Below are positions 18,124-26,732 of a stretch of 64,000 nucleotides of DNA, piece after piece. Where the stretch lies: the NCBI RefSeq assembly GCF_021390335.1, contig NZ_JAJUXK010000001.1, positions 930,001-994,000 on the forward strand. The letters run 5' to 3'. Origin of the DNA: Dyadobacter sp. CY343. GTDB lineage: Bacteria > Bacteroidota > Bacteroidia > Cytophagales > Spirosomataceae. The translations under genes and the position numbers were made by a program. The number at the start of each line of letters is the position of its first letter. Positions within the stretch are counted from its first letter, which is position 1. The notes below the pieces were generated by a model. It saw nothing but the letters and a program-made list of their open reading frames with translations, did no database searches and was not told the origin of the DNA.

Positions 18124-19035
18124 CTAATTCATATTTCTAAACGCAGCCGGCGTTTTTCCGGTCTTCTGCTTAAAAAGCTTATTGAAATACTGGGGATATT
18201 CGAAGCCCAGGCCGTAGGCGATCTCGCCGACTGAGCAGCTGCTGCTTAAAAGGATATTTTTGGCTTCCTCGATCAGGTGATAGTGGATATGGTCCTGTGC
18301 GTTTTTGCCGGTTTCTTTTTTTAGGAGGTCACTCAGATAATTGGGCGATAAATTTACCTGTTCCGCAAGGTATCTGACCGTCGGCAGGCCGCGTTCACTG
18401 AGGTCGCCCGGCCCGAAATATTCGTTCAGCAGCTTCTCGACCTGCACAATGACTGCGTTATTGGAGGTTTTTCTGGTGATAAATTGTCTGCCGTAGAATC
18501 GGGAGCAGTAGTTTAACAGCATTTCAATGCCCGATACGAGGATGGACTGGCTGTGCACATCAATATTTTCGTGCAGTTCAGCTTCAATTTTCTGAACGCA
18601 GTCCGCCAAAATCTGCTTTTCCTTTTCAGACAAATGCAGCGCTTCCGAGACTTCATAGGAGAAAAAGCTGTAACTCTTCATTTTGTCACCCAGCGGCGTG
18701 CCCCGGATCAGATCGGGATGAAAGCCCAGGCCCCAACCCAATGGCTGCGGTGATCCCTCGATATCGTCGTCCATTTCCAGTGTCTGATTGGGTGCCAGAC
18801 AGATCAAACTTCCATTTGTAAAATCGACGAGCTTCCGCCCGTATTTCACGTGATTCCGGTTGTAAGTCTTGTAAATCAGCGTGTAGAAATCCGTCGAAAT
18901 TTTGGTATTCCCAATGTCCGCCTCGCGAACCTTGCTGAAATCGATGATAGCCACGAGCGGGTGGTGCACAGGCTGGTCCAGCCCGAAAAATTTGAACAAT
19001 TCCTCGACGTTGTGCAGGTGAATATTTGTGCTCAT
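18124..19035 (-). CDS. AraC family transcriptional regulator
   Basis: From the ATG at 19035 (MSTNIHLHNVEELFKFFG) the protein has 303 residues. The N-terminal about 190 residues are a cupin-like sensor domain of the kind seen in many Bacteroidota AraC proteins. The C-terminal about 100 residues carry two helix-turn-helix units: TVRYLAEQVNLSPNYLSDLL, and SVGEIAYGLGFEYPQYFNKLFKQKTGKTPAAFR, which is the typical AraC signature. An earlier in-frame ATG at 19131 gives an odd hydrophobic leader and overlaps the SDR gene. It lies 52 nt after the SDR oxidoreductase gene on the same strand, so it probably controls it. Confidence 0.93.
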   Translation of the reverse strand: MSTNIHLHNVEELFKFFGLDQPVHHPLVAIIDFSKVREADIGNTKISTDFYTLIYKTYNRNHVKYGRKLVDFTNGSLICLAPNQTLEMDDDIEGSPQPLGWGLGFHPDLIRGTPLGDKMKSYSFFSYEVSEALHLSEKEKQILADCVQKIEAELHENIDVHSQSILVSGIEMLLNYCSRFYGRQFITRKTSNNAVIVQVEKLLNEYFGPGDLSERGLPTVRYLAEQVNLSPNYLSDLLKKETGKNAQDHIHYHLIEEAKNILLSSSCSVGEIAYGLGFEYPQYFNKLFKQKTGKTPAAFRNMN

Positions 19036-19087
19036 AAAAACAAATATAGCCTCATTGTGCTGACAATGAGGCATAATAATCTTAAAA

Positions 19088-19900
19088 TTATAAACCGAAC
19101 AGAGACTTAATGACGCTGGTAAAAGTAGCATCGTCGGCCTGCTGGCGCTGCGCGATAATGGCTTTGGCGTCTTCGCCGGCCGCGTAACGTAATCGATCTG
19201 TGCCGTCTGTCGCAGCTTCGTAAATCACATCGGCCACAACGCTGGCAGGAGAGGCTTGCCCAAACATCGCCTGCGTGGCTGCCAGCAGTTTGCCGACGAT
19301 CGGCTGGTATTCCGTCATGCTTTCATCATTGCTGAAATCCAGCGATCGACCAGTGAAATCAGTAGCAATCGCACCCGGTTCTACGATTTTGACTTGTCCG
19401 CCAAACTCCTGCACCTCGTAGCGCAGCGATTCGGAAATCCCTTCGACCGCGAATTTCGTACCATGATACAAAGTCCCAAGCGGAAAGCTCATCTTACCAC
19501 CAATCGACGAAACATTGATAATGATACCGCTTCTGTTGCTGCGGAAATGCGGCAGCAAAGCTTTCGTCACATCCAGCAAACCGATCACATTCGTATCAAA
19601 CTGACGGATGATCTGCTCTCTCGAAAAAGATTCAAGCACGCCATAAGCGCCGTAGCCGGCATTATTTAATAAAACATCAATCTGCCCGAACCTAGCAATG
19701 CCTTCTTTTACTGCATGATCAATGGAGGAAGGATCGAGCACATCCAGTTTGGCAACCAATATATTTTCCAATTCCCCTAATTCAGTTTCGGTTTCCGGAT
19801 TGCGCATGGTAGCGACAACGTTCCAGCCTTTGGCGTGAAATAATTTAGCAGTTTCTTTACCAATACCGCTGCTTGCTCCTGTAATTAAAATGGTTTTCAT
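19088..19900 (-). CDS. SDR family NAD(P)-dependent oxidoreductase
   Basis: A 270-residue short-chain dehydrogenase. It starts MKTILITGASSGIGKETA with the TGxxxGxG nucleotide motif at residues 7-14. It has NNAGYGAYG near 78, the catalytic Ser in INVSSIGG near 133 and the YHGTKFAVEG (YxxxK) motif near 150. The specific substrate cannot be read. It shares a strand with the AraC regulator gene 52 nt downstream, a common pairing in which the regulator responds to the oxidoreductase substrate. Confidence 0.95.
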   Translation of the reverse strand: MKTILITGASSGIGKETAKLFHAKGWNVVATMRNPETETELGELENILVAKLDVLDPSSIDHAVKEGIARFGQIDVLLNNAGYGAYGVLESFSREQIIRQFDTNVIGLLDVTKALLPHFRSNRSGIIINVSSIGGKMSFPLGTLYHGTKFAVEGISESLRYEVQEFGGQVKIVEPGAIATDFTGRSLDFSNDESMTEYQPIVGKLLAATQAMFGQASPASVVADVIYEAATDGTDRLRYAAGEDAKAIIAQRQQADDATFTSVIKSLFGL

Positions 19901-20042
19901 GATCTCTGATTGTTAAAATGATGCATCAAAGGTCGGGGTGAAAACGGGGCTGGTATGAATACGAATTCAGGGTTGTTGTATACTTTTTACGGTTTTTTGG
20001 TCGCGCCGTCACGCATCAAATATCGGCGATCCGCTGACGCAA

Positions 20043-20105
20043 TCCCAAGCAGAGTTTTGGCATCTCGTCGAATGTCAGGCCTGTTGGCGACAGTCTTTTT
20101 TTGTT
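20043..20105 (+). pseudogene. remnant gene end, copy C (deleted core) of the repeat family
   Basis: The plus strand reads QSQAEFWHLVECQAC and then jumps straight into the distal part of the terminator (CTGTTGGCGACAGTC and T run), so the 45 codons between CxxC and the stop are missing. Upstream codons (IGDPLTQSQAEF) keep coding character, so this copy preserves part of the gene body lost in copies A and B. It lies in the 343-bp gap between the SDR gene and the next plus-strand gene. Confidence 0.5.
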
Positions 20106-20243
20106 ATTTGGTGGCCTAAACCGATTATTTCCGTTCGATAAGTTATTAAAACTGGAAAGCAAAAAAAGAGTCGGGGATCTCATTGCCTGCAATTCTCTTC
20201 CTATCTTACATTTTATACTCCCAACCTCTATTTTAATCTTGAA

Positions 20244-21239
20244 ATGAAAAAACTGTTACCAGCATTTCTGGTGTCCCTTTTCTGCGGACACGCTCACTTC
20301 CTTTGTGGACAGGCATTTAACAGGTTCTACAAGATCAGGCCCACAACGACATTAGTTCATGTGCTTTACGAACCTTGCGAAAAGGATGTGACTACCGTGA
20401 CGCAAAGGAAAGTAATGGGTGAGGACGGAAATGAAACGACTGTAATTATTTCCGAAACTGTTAGAAAGAAGTATTCGGAGTTAAAAACCAAGATCGTATA
20501 TGCCCCGGCCGTTAATTATCAGGGAAGAAAGAGTGGGGGTTATACTCGGGCCAATCTTATTCAAAATGCAAAGGGTGACTCTATCGAGGTGGAATTCTGG
20601 TCTATGGATAACAAGGGTACGCAGGGGTCTTTTAGTATAGCTGCTCCGGGCTTTTATACAACGAAAAATGGCAAAGGAGCAACCCCGATCGATCCGTCAG
20701 AGAGTGGGAAATATTATTATGTGTTTGAAAAGCGAAAAGATTTGACATCTGCTCCACTATACGTAGAAAGATTTTCGTATCGACAATTTGAGTTTGGGGC
20801 TGCGACAATGCCTCTAAAGTATCGTTTTGCTAGAACCAAAACAATGGATAACGGGCGAAAGGTTGACGTTCCTGCCGACGTGACAACGGAAGTCAATGTC
20901 GGTTTTTACACGGGTGTCAAATGGGGGAATTCGTCATTTTACAGCGATACGAAGCGCAGCGGAGAGCATCTGGCATTTATGGCATCAATTTTCACCGGCC
21001 CGATCAAAATCTCACTTGCTGCTGATACGCTTGATAATACTATTAAGAAGAACTCCAATCAGCTTGGCTGGCAATTCGGTCTCGGCGGCTGGCTGGGCAT
21101 TAAAAAAATAGAACTGGGCTTTTTCGGCGGCGTCGACTTTCCATTGTCAAAGGAAGGTAGGAAGTGGGATTATGCTTACAAGCCCTGGATTGGATTTGGT
21201 ATAGGATATAAATTGGGTATTCTGAAATTGGACAACTAA
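20244..21239 (+). CDS. secreted protein of unknown function
   Basis: A 331-residue protein with a signal peptide (MKKLLPAFLVSLFCGHAHFLCG, cleavage near GQA). The rest is strand-rich, with aromatic and Gly residues alternating toward the end (FQLGLGGWLGIKKIELGFFGG ... PWIGFGIGYKLGIL in short pieces). This suggests an outer membrane or surface beta-structured protein. I do not recognise the family. It stands alone between two remnant repeat copies, with no clear operon partner. Confidence 0.75.
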   Translation: MKKLLPAFLVSLFCGHAHFLCGQAFNRFYKIRPTTTLVHVLYEPCEKDVTTVTQRKVMGEDGNETTVIISETVRKKYSELKTKIVYAPAVNYQGRKSGGYTRANLIQNAKGDSIEVEFWSMDNKGTQGSFSIAAPGFYTTKNGKGATPIDPSESGKYYYVFEKRKDLTSAPLYVERFSYRQFEFGAATMPLKYRFARTKTMDNGRKVDVPADVTTEVNVGFYTGVKWGNSSFYSDTKRSGEHLAFMASIFTGPIKISLAADTLDNTIKKNSNQLGWQFGLGGWLGIKKIELGFFGGVDFPLSKEGRKWDYAYKPWIGFGIGYKLGILKLDN

Positions 21240-21308
21240 AATTCGACTCTCTAAAATTTCTTCCTGATCAAAACCTAATCTTGCGGTCGATGCACGTCAA
21301 GCATCAAA

Positions 21309-21464
21309 TGTCAGGACTGCGGGGAGTTGGCACATTCGCTTAAAATGGTCCAGGATCTGGCGCTATATCACTCGGATATTCCGTTTTATTACGGCCGAAA
21401 AGTCGGCGCTTTTTGATGTGAAGGTGCTTTGGGAAGGTTTCGAGGAGATGGGGGCGAAAGTTTA
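21309..21464 (+). pseudogene. remnant gene end, copy B (frameshifted) of the repeat family
   Basis: Reads CQDCGELAHSLKMVQDLALY and HSDIPF in frame with copy A, then a small insertion breaks the frame near 21384. The second half (KSALFDVKVLWEGFEEMG) continues in another frame to the stop TAG at 21462-21464. It is about 85-90% identical to copy A over 155 bp by eye. No start codon or body lies upstream. Confidence 0.6.
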
Positions 21465-21472
21465 GGAATTGG

Positions 21473-21505
21473 AGGACTGTTGGCGACAGTCCTTTTTTGT
21501 TTTTT
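21473..21505 (+). terminator. hairpin terminator of repeat copy B
   Basis: Stem AGGACTGT (21473-21480), loop TGGCG, stem ACAGTCCT, then a T-rich tail. Stem and loop are identical to the terminator at 18052-18083. It isolates the next gene from upstream transcription. Confidence 0.85.
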
Positions 21506-21557
21506 AGATATATTGGTGGCAAAAGTGACTTATATAGCGAATCATTGAAAAGCCTAC

Positions 21558-22477
21558 ATGCAAATTTTTACAACAAATCAAACCGCCCTCACTCCCCTCC
21601 ACGAAGTCCCGTTCAAACTTGAAAAGGACATTCAAAACCTTTTCGAAAAGAATCTGGAAGTGCTCACTTCGCTTAAACTGATCAGGTCGGAGTTCACAAT
21701 CAAACAATTCCGCATTGATACCCTGGCCTTCGATCCTGAAAGTAAGTCGTTTGTGATCATCGAATATAAGCGCAGCCAAAATTACAGTGTTGTGGATCAG
21801 GGCGTTTCGTATCTCAATCTGATGCTGGATTATCGGGCCGACTTTATAGTGGAATACAACGAAGCGTATGGCGAAAGTCTTAAAAGAACCGACATAGATT
21901 GGTCACAGAGCCGGATTATATTCGTTTCCCCCTCATTCACGGACTTTCAAAAACAGTCGACCAATTTCAAAGATCTGGTATTGAGCTTTGGGAGATCAAG
22001 CAGTTTGAGAATGGCCTGCTTACCATAGATCAGATCAAAAAATCGAGGTCCGCTCCGAGCATTAAGCAAATGCAAAAGGGTGACGATTCGGAAATCGGCA
22101 AGCTTGCCAAAGAAATCAAACCGTACTCGGAAGAAGATCATTTGTCGGGTAAAAGCGACGAGACGGTTGAACTGTATGAGACCTTTAAGAATGCGATTCT
22201 TAACTTGGGAGCGGACATTGAGATCAAACCCCAAAGGATGGTGATCGGGTTTACGGTGAAAGGAAAAGTTTTTGCTGACGTGCTTGTGTTAAAAACGAGT
22301 CTGAAGTTTTGGATTAATCTAAAAATTGGAGAATTGGATGATCCTAAACATTTGTCCAGAGATGTTTCGAACATCGGGCACTGGGGTAATGGGGATTATG
22401 AGATAAGAGTGAATGATACTGGCAATCTTGAATATATTATGAGTTTGGTAAAGCAGCCACTGGCCGTAAATATCTGA
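21558..22477 (+). pseudogene. nuclease-like protein with C-terminal DUF5655-type domain, frameshifted
   Basis: The first frame (21558-22028) encodes FKLEKDIQNLFEKNLEVL, then SEFTIKQFRIDTLAFD and SFVIIEYKRSQNY, giving a D...ExK nuclease core of the NucS/DUF91 kind. It runs to FVSPSFTDFQKQSTNFKDL near 21980 and then derails. The second frame continues at once as GIELWEIKQFENGLL and runs to 22477 through a C-terminal domain (DETVELYETFKNAIL ... WINLKIGELDDP). One missing base near 21978-21981 explains the break. Joined, the protein would have about 306 residues. Either the gene is broken or the base is a sequencing error. A DNA-defence role is inferred. Confidence 0.75.
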
Positions 22478-22542
22478 CCGGTGATTGTGATAAGTTAGTC
22501 CGAGATTTCTCCTCAATGCCGAGGAATATAACGCAGGAAATT

Positions 22543-25443
22543 TCACCTCAAAACATGCCTACTCACCAACTCCTTAAACCCTACCGAATTCGCAAACGCT
22601 TTGTCAATATCTTCCAACATCCTATCCTTCCTCAAAAATGCTTTCGTGATCAGGCCGGTCGTGAACGATTTCTCAAACCATCTCAGCGCTTCGTCATTTT
22701 TTTTCTGCTGCACCATTGCGCAGCCAATTAAATAGTAAGCTGTGCCTCTCAGCTCATCGCGATTGCTGATTCGCGACAGGATTTCAACCGCTTCGCCGGG
22801 CTGGTTTATCTTGATATATGCTGTGCCGAAATTGACGAGAGAAGCTGGCGTTTTGGCAGATGAATCTGATTCGAATGAAGCTTGGTAATCGGAAATTGCC
22901 TCGAGGTATTTTTTTAGCATAACCAGATTGTCAGCTCTTTTCAGCATTGCAATTGAGCGGCAGCAACTGTTGGCAGTATCAATTTTGATCGCTTCCGAAA
23001 ATGCGACTATTGCGTCTGCATAACGTTCATCTTTTTCCAGCGTAATACCCAGTTGAATATTATAAGCGGGATTTTTTGGATCCAGTGCAGTTGCGCGGCG
23101 GAAGTCGCTGATCGCTTTTTTTAGATTACCTTGTAACCTGTTCGCTTCCCCTCTGTTAAAATAGATTTCCGCTAATTGATCCGTTTTGTTGATCGCCCGA
23201 TCGTACTCTTCAATCGCTTTTTCTATCTTATTTAATGCAAGATTGGTCAGGCCAAGCTTATTATATGCAACGGCGTATAAGCTGTCGGACATTCCGGCTC
23301 CTATCTTCTTTTCATTAACTTTAATAAATTCATAAGCGGTAGCAGCTTTTTCATATTGTCTCAGCTCGAAAAACGCATTTCCCTCACCAATGCGGGCTTC
23401 ATAAAGCACTGGGGATATTTGATAGGCACGGTTGTAGTCAACGGATGCCTTTGCGTATTCTTCCATCGCAAACCAGAGTTTCGCCCTTCCCAAAAAGGCC
23501 TCTGCGAATTCCGCATGATGAAATAATGCCTTATCGTATGCTGTCAACGCTGCTGCCGAGTCGCGCATACCGAGGTGACCGCTTGCTTTATGGTACCAGA
23601 AGTCTGCAACTGTTGGTTTGACGTGAATGGCACTATCGTAATTGGCAATAGCCTCCGTGAATTCTCCCTTCCGCAAGGATTTGGTTCCCTGGTGAAAAAA
23701 CGAAAGTGCGATCGCGGTAATTTTTTCGTCTCGTTCAGGCGTTATTTTCAGTCTTCTCACCTGCGCAAAATCTTTTCCTGCCCGCTCAATTTCGGAACGT
23801 TCAATATGAGATAATCCCCGAAAGTAGTACGAGTCGCTGGCAAGTGTATCGCGTTCCAGCGCCGCTGAAAAATCGGCGGTAGCTTTTGAGAATTCATTGG
23901 AGTTAAAGAACAGCAAGCCGCGTTGATGATAGTGGCTGGCATTTTGCGGGGCTATCTGGATAGCGCGCTGATAATCCTCCAATGCGCCAGACACGTTCCG
24001 GGTCAGTACGCGGAGCTGCGCACGCTTGATGAGCATTTCATCTGCGGTGTTGTCTATGTTCAGATAGCTTGTGAAATCCGCTGCGGCTTTGGGATAATCT
24101 TTAATTGCCGTATACAATTCAGCCCGGGCGCGCAGGGCTGCCAGATTTGCATAGTCCAGCTCAATAGCCTTGCTCAGATCCTTGAATGCCTTGTCTTCTT
24201 CCTTTACCATCACATACGCGATCCCCCTTCCCAGATAATGGTCAGAATTGTCTTTCTCTTTTTTCAGGATCCGTGAGTAATCTTTAATCACTTCATCATA
24301 CATTCCGGAGTTGAATTTTTCGTCCAGCTCAGTTTTAAGGCTCGACTTCTGATTCAGCATTTTAATGGTTTCAGCCAGTTGCACCGAATCAGGCAACAGA
24401 TCGAATGCTTCTTGCAAGTGGCCGATAGCCTCGGAGTAGTTCCTTTTTTTCTGTGCAATAGATGCCTTTGCCAGATATTGCCCTACAAGTTCAGCCTTGG
24501 TTTGCCGGGCTTTTTCAAATGCACGTTTTACCTGATAAATCTTTCTTCTTGGAAGCAGATCCTCGTAATTATTTAGTTTTTCGGCTTCTGTATACGCTTC
24601 CAGTGCTTTGTCAAAATCTCCTTCCTTAAACGCATTGTCACCGTCGGTCAGCCACTTGTTATAAATTTCCAGCGCCCTGCGTTCGGCTTCCCGCTCTTTC
24701 TGCCGGGCAATGTCCGTTTCGCTTGGCTGGGAAACCGACTGTTCACTGACAGTTGCTGTTGAGTCCGCGATGAATTCAACGTTATTGAGGTTCGCATTCA
24801 GTGAATCCTTTTCGGTATAAAAAGCAATTTGTGAAATATAGGTAATCCATTTTTTACCCTTTTTCTCCGCTCTCACTTCCGCAACACGTTTCACAGGCTG
24901 ATAGGGAACATTGATCTGGTTATGCTTCCCTTTGAAATGAGAAGTGAAAAATACCTTCACATAATAGTAGTTTGATTTTTTAAGATCAGAAACCTGAAAG
25001 TCAGTTAGTTCAATTGTCCTTTCAATGCTTTTAGGGTAGAATAATTCGAAGTTGTTGAGATACTTATCTACAGGCAAATCGGCGCTGTTCCCGGCGGAAG
25101 TGAACTCCGGGTTGAGATCATTCTCAATAATCACTTTTTCATCATAAAAAACCTTATTGGGAGATTCGCCGTAGCTGTCAGCCGTGATGGATTTTCTTTC
25201 AAATGCACCCAAATCTTCAAACGTGATCGTATTCAGTAGGTCACTGAGTCCTTTTTCAATCTTCCGCTGAGCCAGTAATTTCACTTCATTATTATCACGC
25301 TGATTAAGCGTGTCCTGCAAGTCAGCCGCCAGCAGGGGAGGAGGGGCAAGAATGCAAATTATGATAGTAAGGGAATATATATTTCGCACGATCCGGGCAT
25401 TTTTAGATTGCGTATTGAAATTAAGCGCACTGAAATTTTTCAT
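22543..25443 (-). CDS. large periplasmic TPR protein with N-terminal shared domain
   Basis: From the ATG at 25443 (MKNFSALNFNTQSK) the protein has 966 residues. A hydrophobic export segment lies near residues 22-40. Residues about 55-230 carry a domain shared with three other proteins here (VFYDEKVIIEND ... VKRVAEVRAEKKGKKWITYIS). From about 265 to the end there are about 15 tetratricopeptide repeats (DNAFKEGDFDKALEAYTEAEKL, HYLGRGIAYVMVKEEDKAF, and many YxKALELDP-type units). It is the last gene of unit A and overlaps the gene before it by 4 nt (ATGA). TPR arrays usually hold multiprotein complexes together, so a scaffold for the envelope part of this secretion locus is a fair inference. Confidence 0.88.
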   Translation of the reverse strand: MKNFSALNFNTQSKNARIVRNIYSLTIIICILAPPPLLAADLQDTLNQRDNNEVKLLAQRKIEKGLSDLLNTITFEDLGAFERKSITADSYGESPNKVFYDEKVIIENDLNPEFTSAGNSADLPVDKYLNNFELFYPKSIERTIELTDFQVSDLKKSNYYYVKVFFTSHFKGKHNQINVPYQPVKRVAEVRAEKKGKKWITYISQIAFYTEKDSLNANLNNVEFIADSTATVSEQSVSQPSETDIARQKEREAERRALEIYNKWLTDGDNAFKEGDFDKALEAYTEAEKLNNYEDLLPRRKIYQVKRAFEKARQTKAELVGQYLAKASIAQKKRNYSEAIGHLQEAFDLLPDSVQLAETIKMLNQKSSLKTELDEKFNSGMYDEVIKDYSRILKKEKDNSDHYLGRGIAYVMVKEEDKAFKDLSKAIELDYANLAALRARAELYTAIKDYPKAAADFTSYLNIDNTADEMLIKRAQLRVLTRNVSGALEDYQRAIQIAPQNASHYHQRGLLFFNSNEFSKATADFSAALERDTLASDSYYFRGLSHIERSEIERAGKDFAQVRRLKITPERDEKITAIALSFFHQGTKSLRKGEFTEAIANYDSAIHVKPTVADFWYHKASGHLGMRDSAAALTAYDKALFHHAEFAEAFLGRAKLWFAMEEYAKASVDYNRAYQISPVLYEARIGEGNAFFELRQYEKAATAYEFIKVNEKKIGAGMSDSLYAVAYNKLGLTNLALNKIEKAIEEYDRAINKTDQLAEIYFNRGEANRLQGNLKKAISDFRRATALDPKNPAYNIQLGITLEKDERYADAIVAFSEAIKIDTANSCCRSIAMLKRADNLVMLKKYLEAISDYQASFESDSSAKTPASLVNFGTAYIKINQPGEAVEILSRISNRDELRGTAYYLIGCAMVQQKKNDEALRWFEKSFTTGLITKAFLRKDRMLEDIDKAFANSVGFKELVSRHVLR

Positions 25444-26693
25444 GGATTGGCACTGATTCCGATGTTTCCGAGCAGGATTTCCCAATTAGTTGTTTGCTGA
25501 CCTTCTACCGCTTTGTGGTAACTCCTGAGTTTCACCTTTACATTTTTTTTCGTGACATCGCTGTACACGATATCTTTTCCATTCGAGCCTAAACCGCTAA
25601 ATGTTTGCGTGCCTGTAATAGTGCCATAATAGCTGCCATCACTTTCAAGCGCCAGATCTTTAATATAGTTAACCTCGTTCCAGGCTATTCTTGTGGCACT
25701 GTAAGGCAACAATTTGAGCCTGGTGAGATAATCATTGACACGATAGCATCTTTTTCCTTCGCGGTTGGAAGATGTAACTTCAATCGTCGCTTCCGGCAGG
25801 AAGAGCTTCGTAGCCTGCTCAATTGCTTCGTCTTTTTTGTCGGGATCAATGCTTTTGTCACTGATCACATTAAGGTACTGCACGAATTCATCCACTTTTT
25901 TTATACCCTTTACACTATACGCAGTAATCTCCTCTGCGGAAAGGCCAGGCTTTTCAGCTTCGGCAACCACTGGCTTGTTTATTGTTTCTATTGGAGCAGT
26001 CTGAACCGTGTCAATTTTTGTTGAAGTACTGTCAACTGCTTTTGATTCAACTACGGGTTCTGACCACTGCACTGCTTCCTGCTCTTTTTTTGTTTCAATA
26101 ACCTCTTTGACGTCAACTGCCTGCGTCGTCGAATCTGTACTATCTGTCACTTTACCGGGGCTCAGGATTGCCTGAGCTACAAGCGGAGCAGCCAGTTCGA
26201 GAATGCCTGCAGACTCGGACGGGGATTTTACAAATTCGTGAATTCCATTTTTATAAATAATCAATGCAAGATCTTTTCTATTGATAGAACCGGAAGCGTC
26301 GGAGACGGTCGTAAAATTGATCACATGTTCACTCTTGTAGCTAATGTTGCATTCAACAATACGGACGGGCTCAGCGACAATCAGCAGGTCGTAAGCCGGG
26401 CCGGACGAGGTGTAGAACTGCTCTATCTGCTGCGTCGATTCGGTCGGGTCGTTGCTGAGGCCGGATATTAGCAAAAAGTTGCCTTTTGCATTAAATGCGA
26501 GAATTACATTTGCCCTGGGCACAGTTCTCGTTACGAAACGATCGCCTCTGCTTTCCCCGATCTTCAAAGATTTTTCGGTCGAGGAAGCTAATTTGTACGG
26601 GAAATTGCTGCCATTGACCCAGTACAAAGTTTCCTGTGCCCGAGCCATTTGTTGGATAAACAATAAGAATATTGCGAAATAAAAGAGCCTCAT
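25440..26693 (-). CDS. envelope protein with shared C-terminal domain (paralogue 1)
   Basis: A 417-residue protein with a signal peptide (MRLFYFAIFLLFIQQMARA). Residues 20-160 form a strand-rich N-domain (VNGSNFPYKLAS ... IEQFYTSSGPAYDLLI). A Pro/Glu/Thr-rich linker lies about 175-265. The C-terminal about 130 residues (LFLPEATIEVTSSN, NDYLTRLKLLPYS, WEILLGNIGI) match the C-domain of the protein at 28063-29247. The N-domains of the two proteins also match (IxQFYTSSxPxxDLL). It is probably periplasmic. Function is unknown, but the two paralogues flank an OmpA-like gene in one operon. Confidence 0.82.
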   Translation of the reverse strand: MRLFYFAIFLLFIQQMARAQETLYWVNGSNFPYKLASSTEKSLKIGESRGDRFVTRTVPRANVILAFNAKGNFLLISGLSNDPTESTQQIEQFYTSSGPAYDLLIVAEPVRIVECNISYKSEHVINFTTVSDASGSINRKDLALIIYKNGIHEFVKSPSESAGILELAAPLVAQAILSPGKVTDSTDSTTQAVDVKEVIETKKEQEAVQWSEPVVESKAVDSTSTKIDTVQTAPIETINKPVVAEAEKPGLSAEEITAYSVKGIKKVDEFVQYLNVISDKSIDPDKKDEAIEQATKLFLPEATIEVTSSNREGKRCYRVNDYLTRLKLLPYSATRIAWNEVNYIKDLALESDGSYYGTITGTQTFSGLGSNGKDIVYSDVTKKNVKVKLRSYHKAVEGQQTTNWEILLGNIGISANP

Positions 26694-26732
26694 TTATAAA
26701 GATTTTGCTGTAAAACGGAATGGTTGTCTGTG

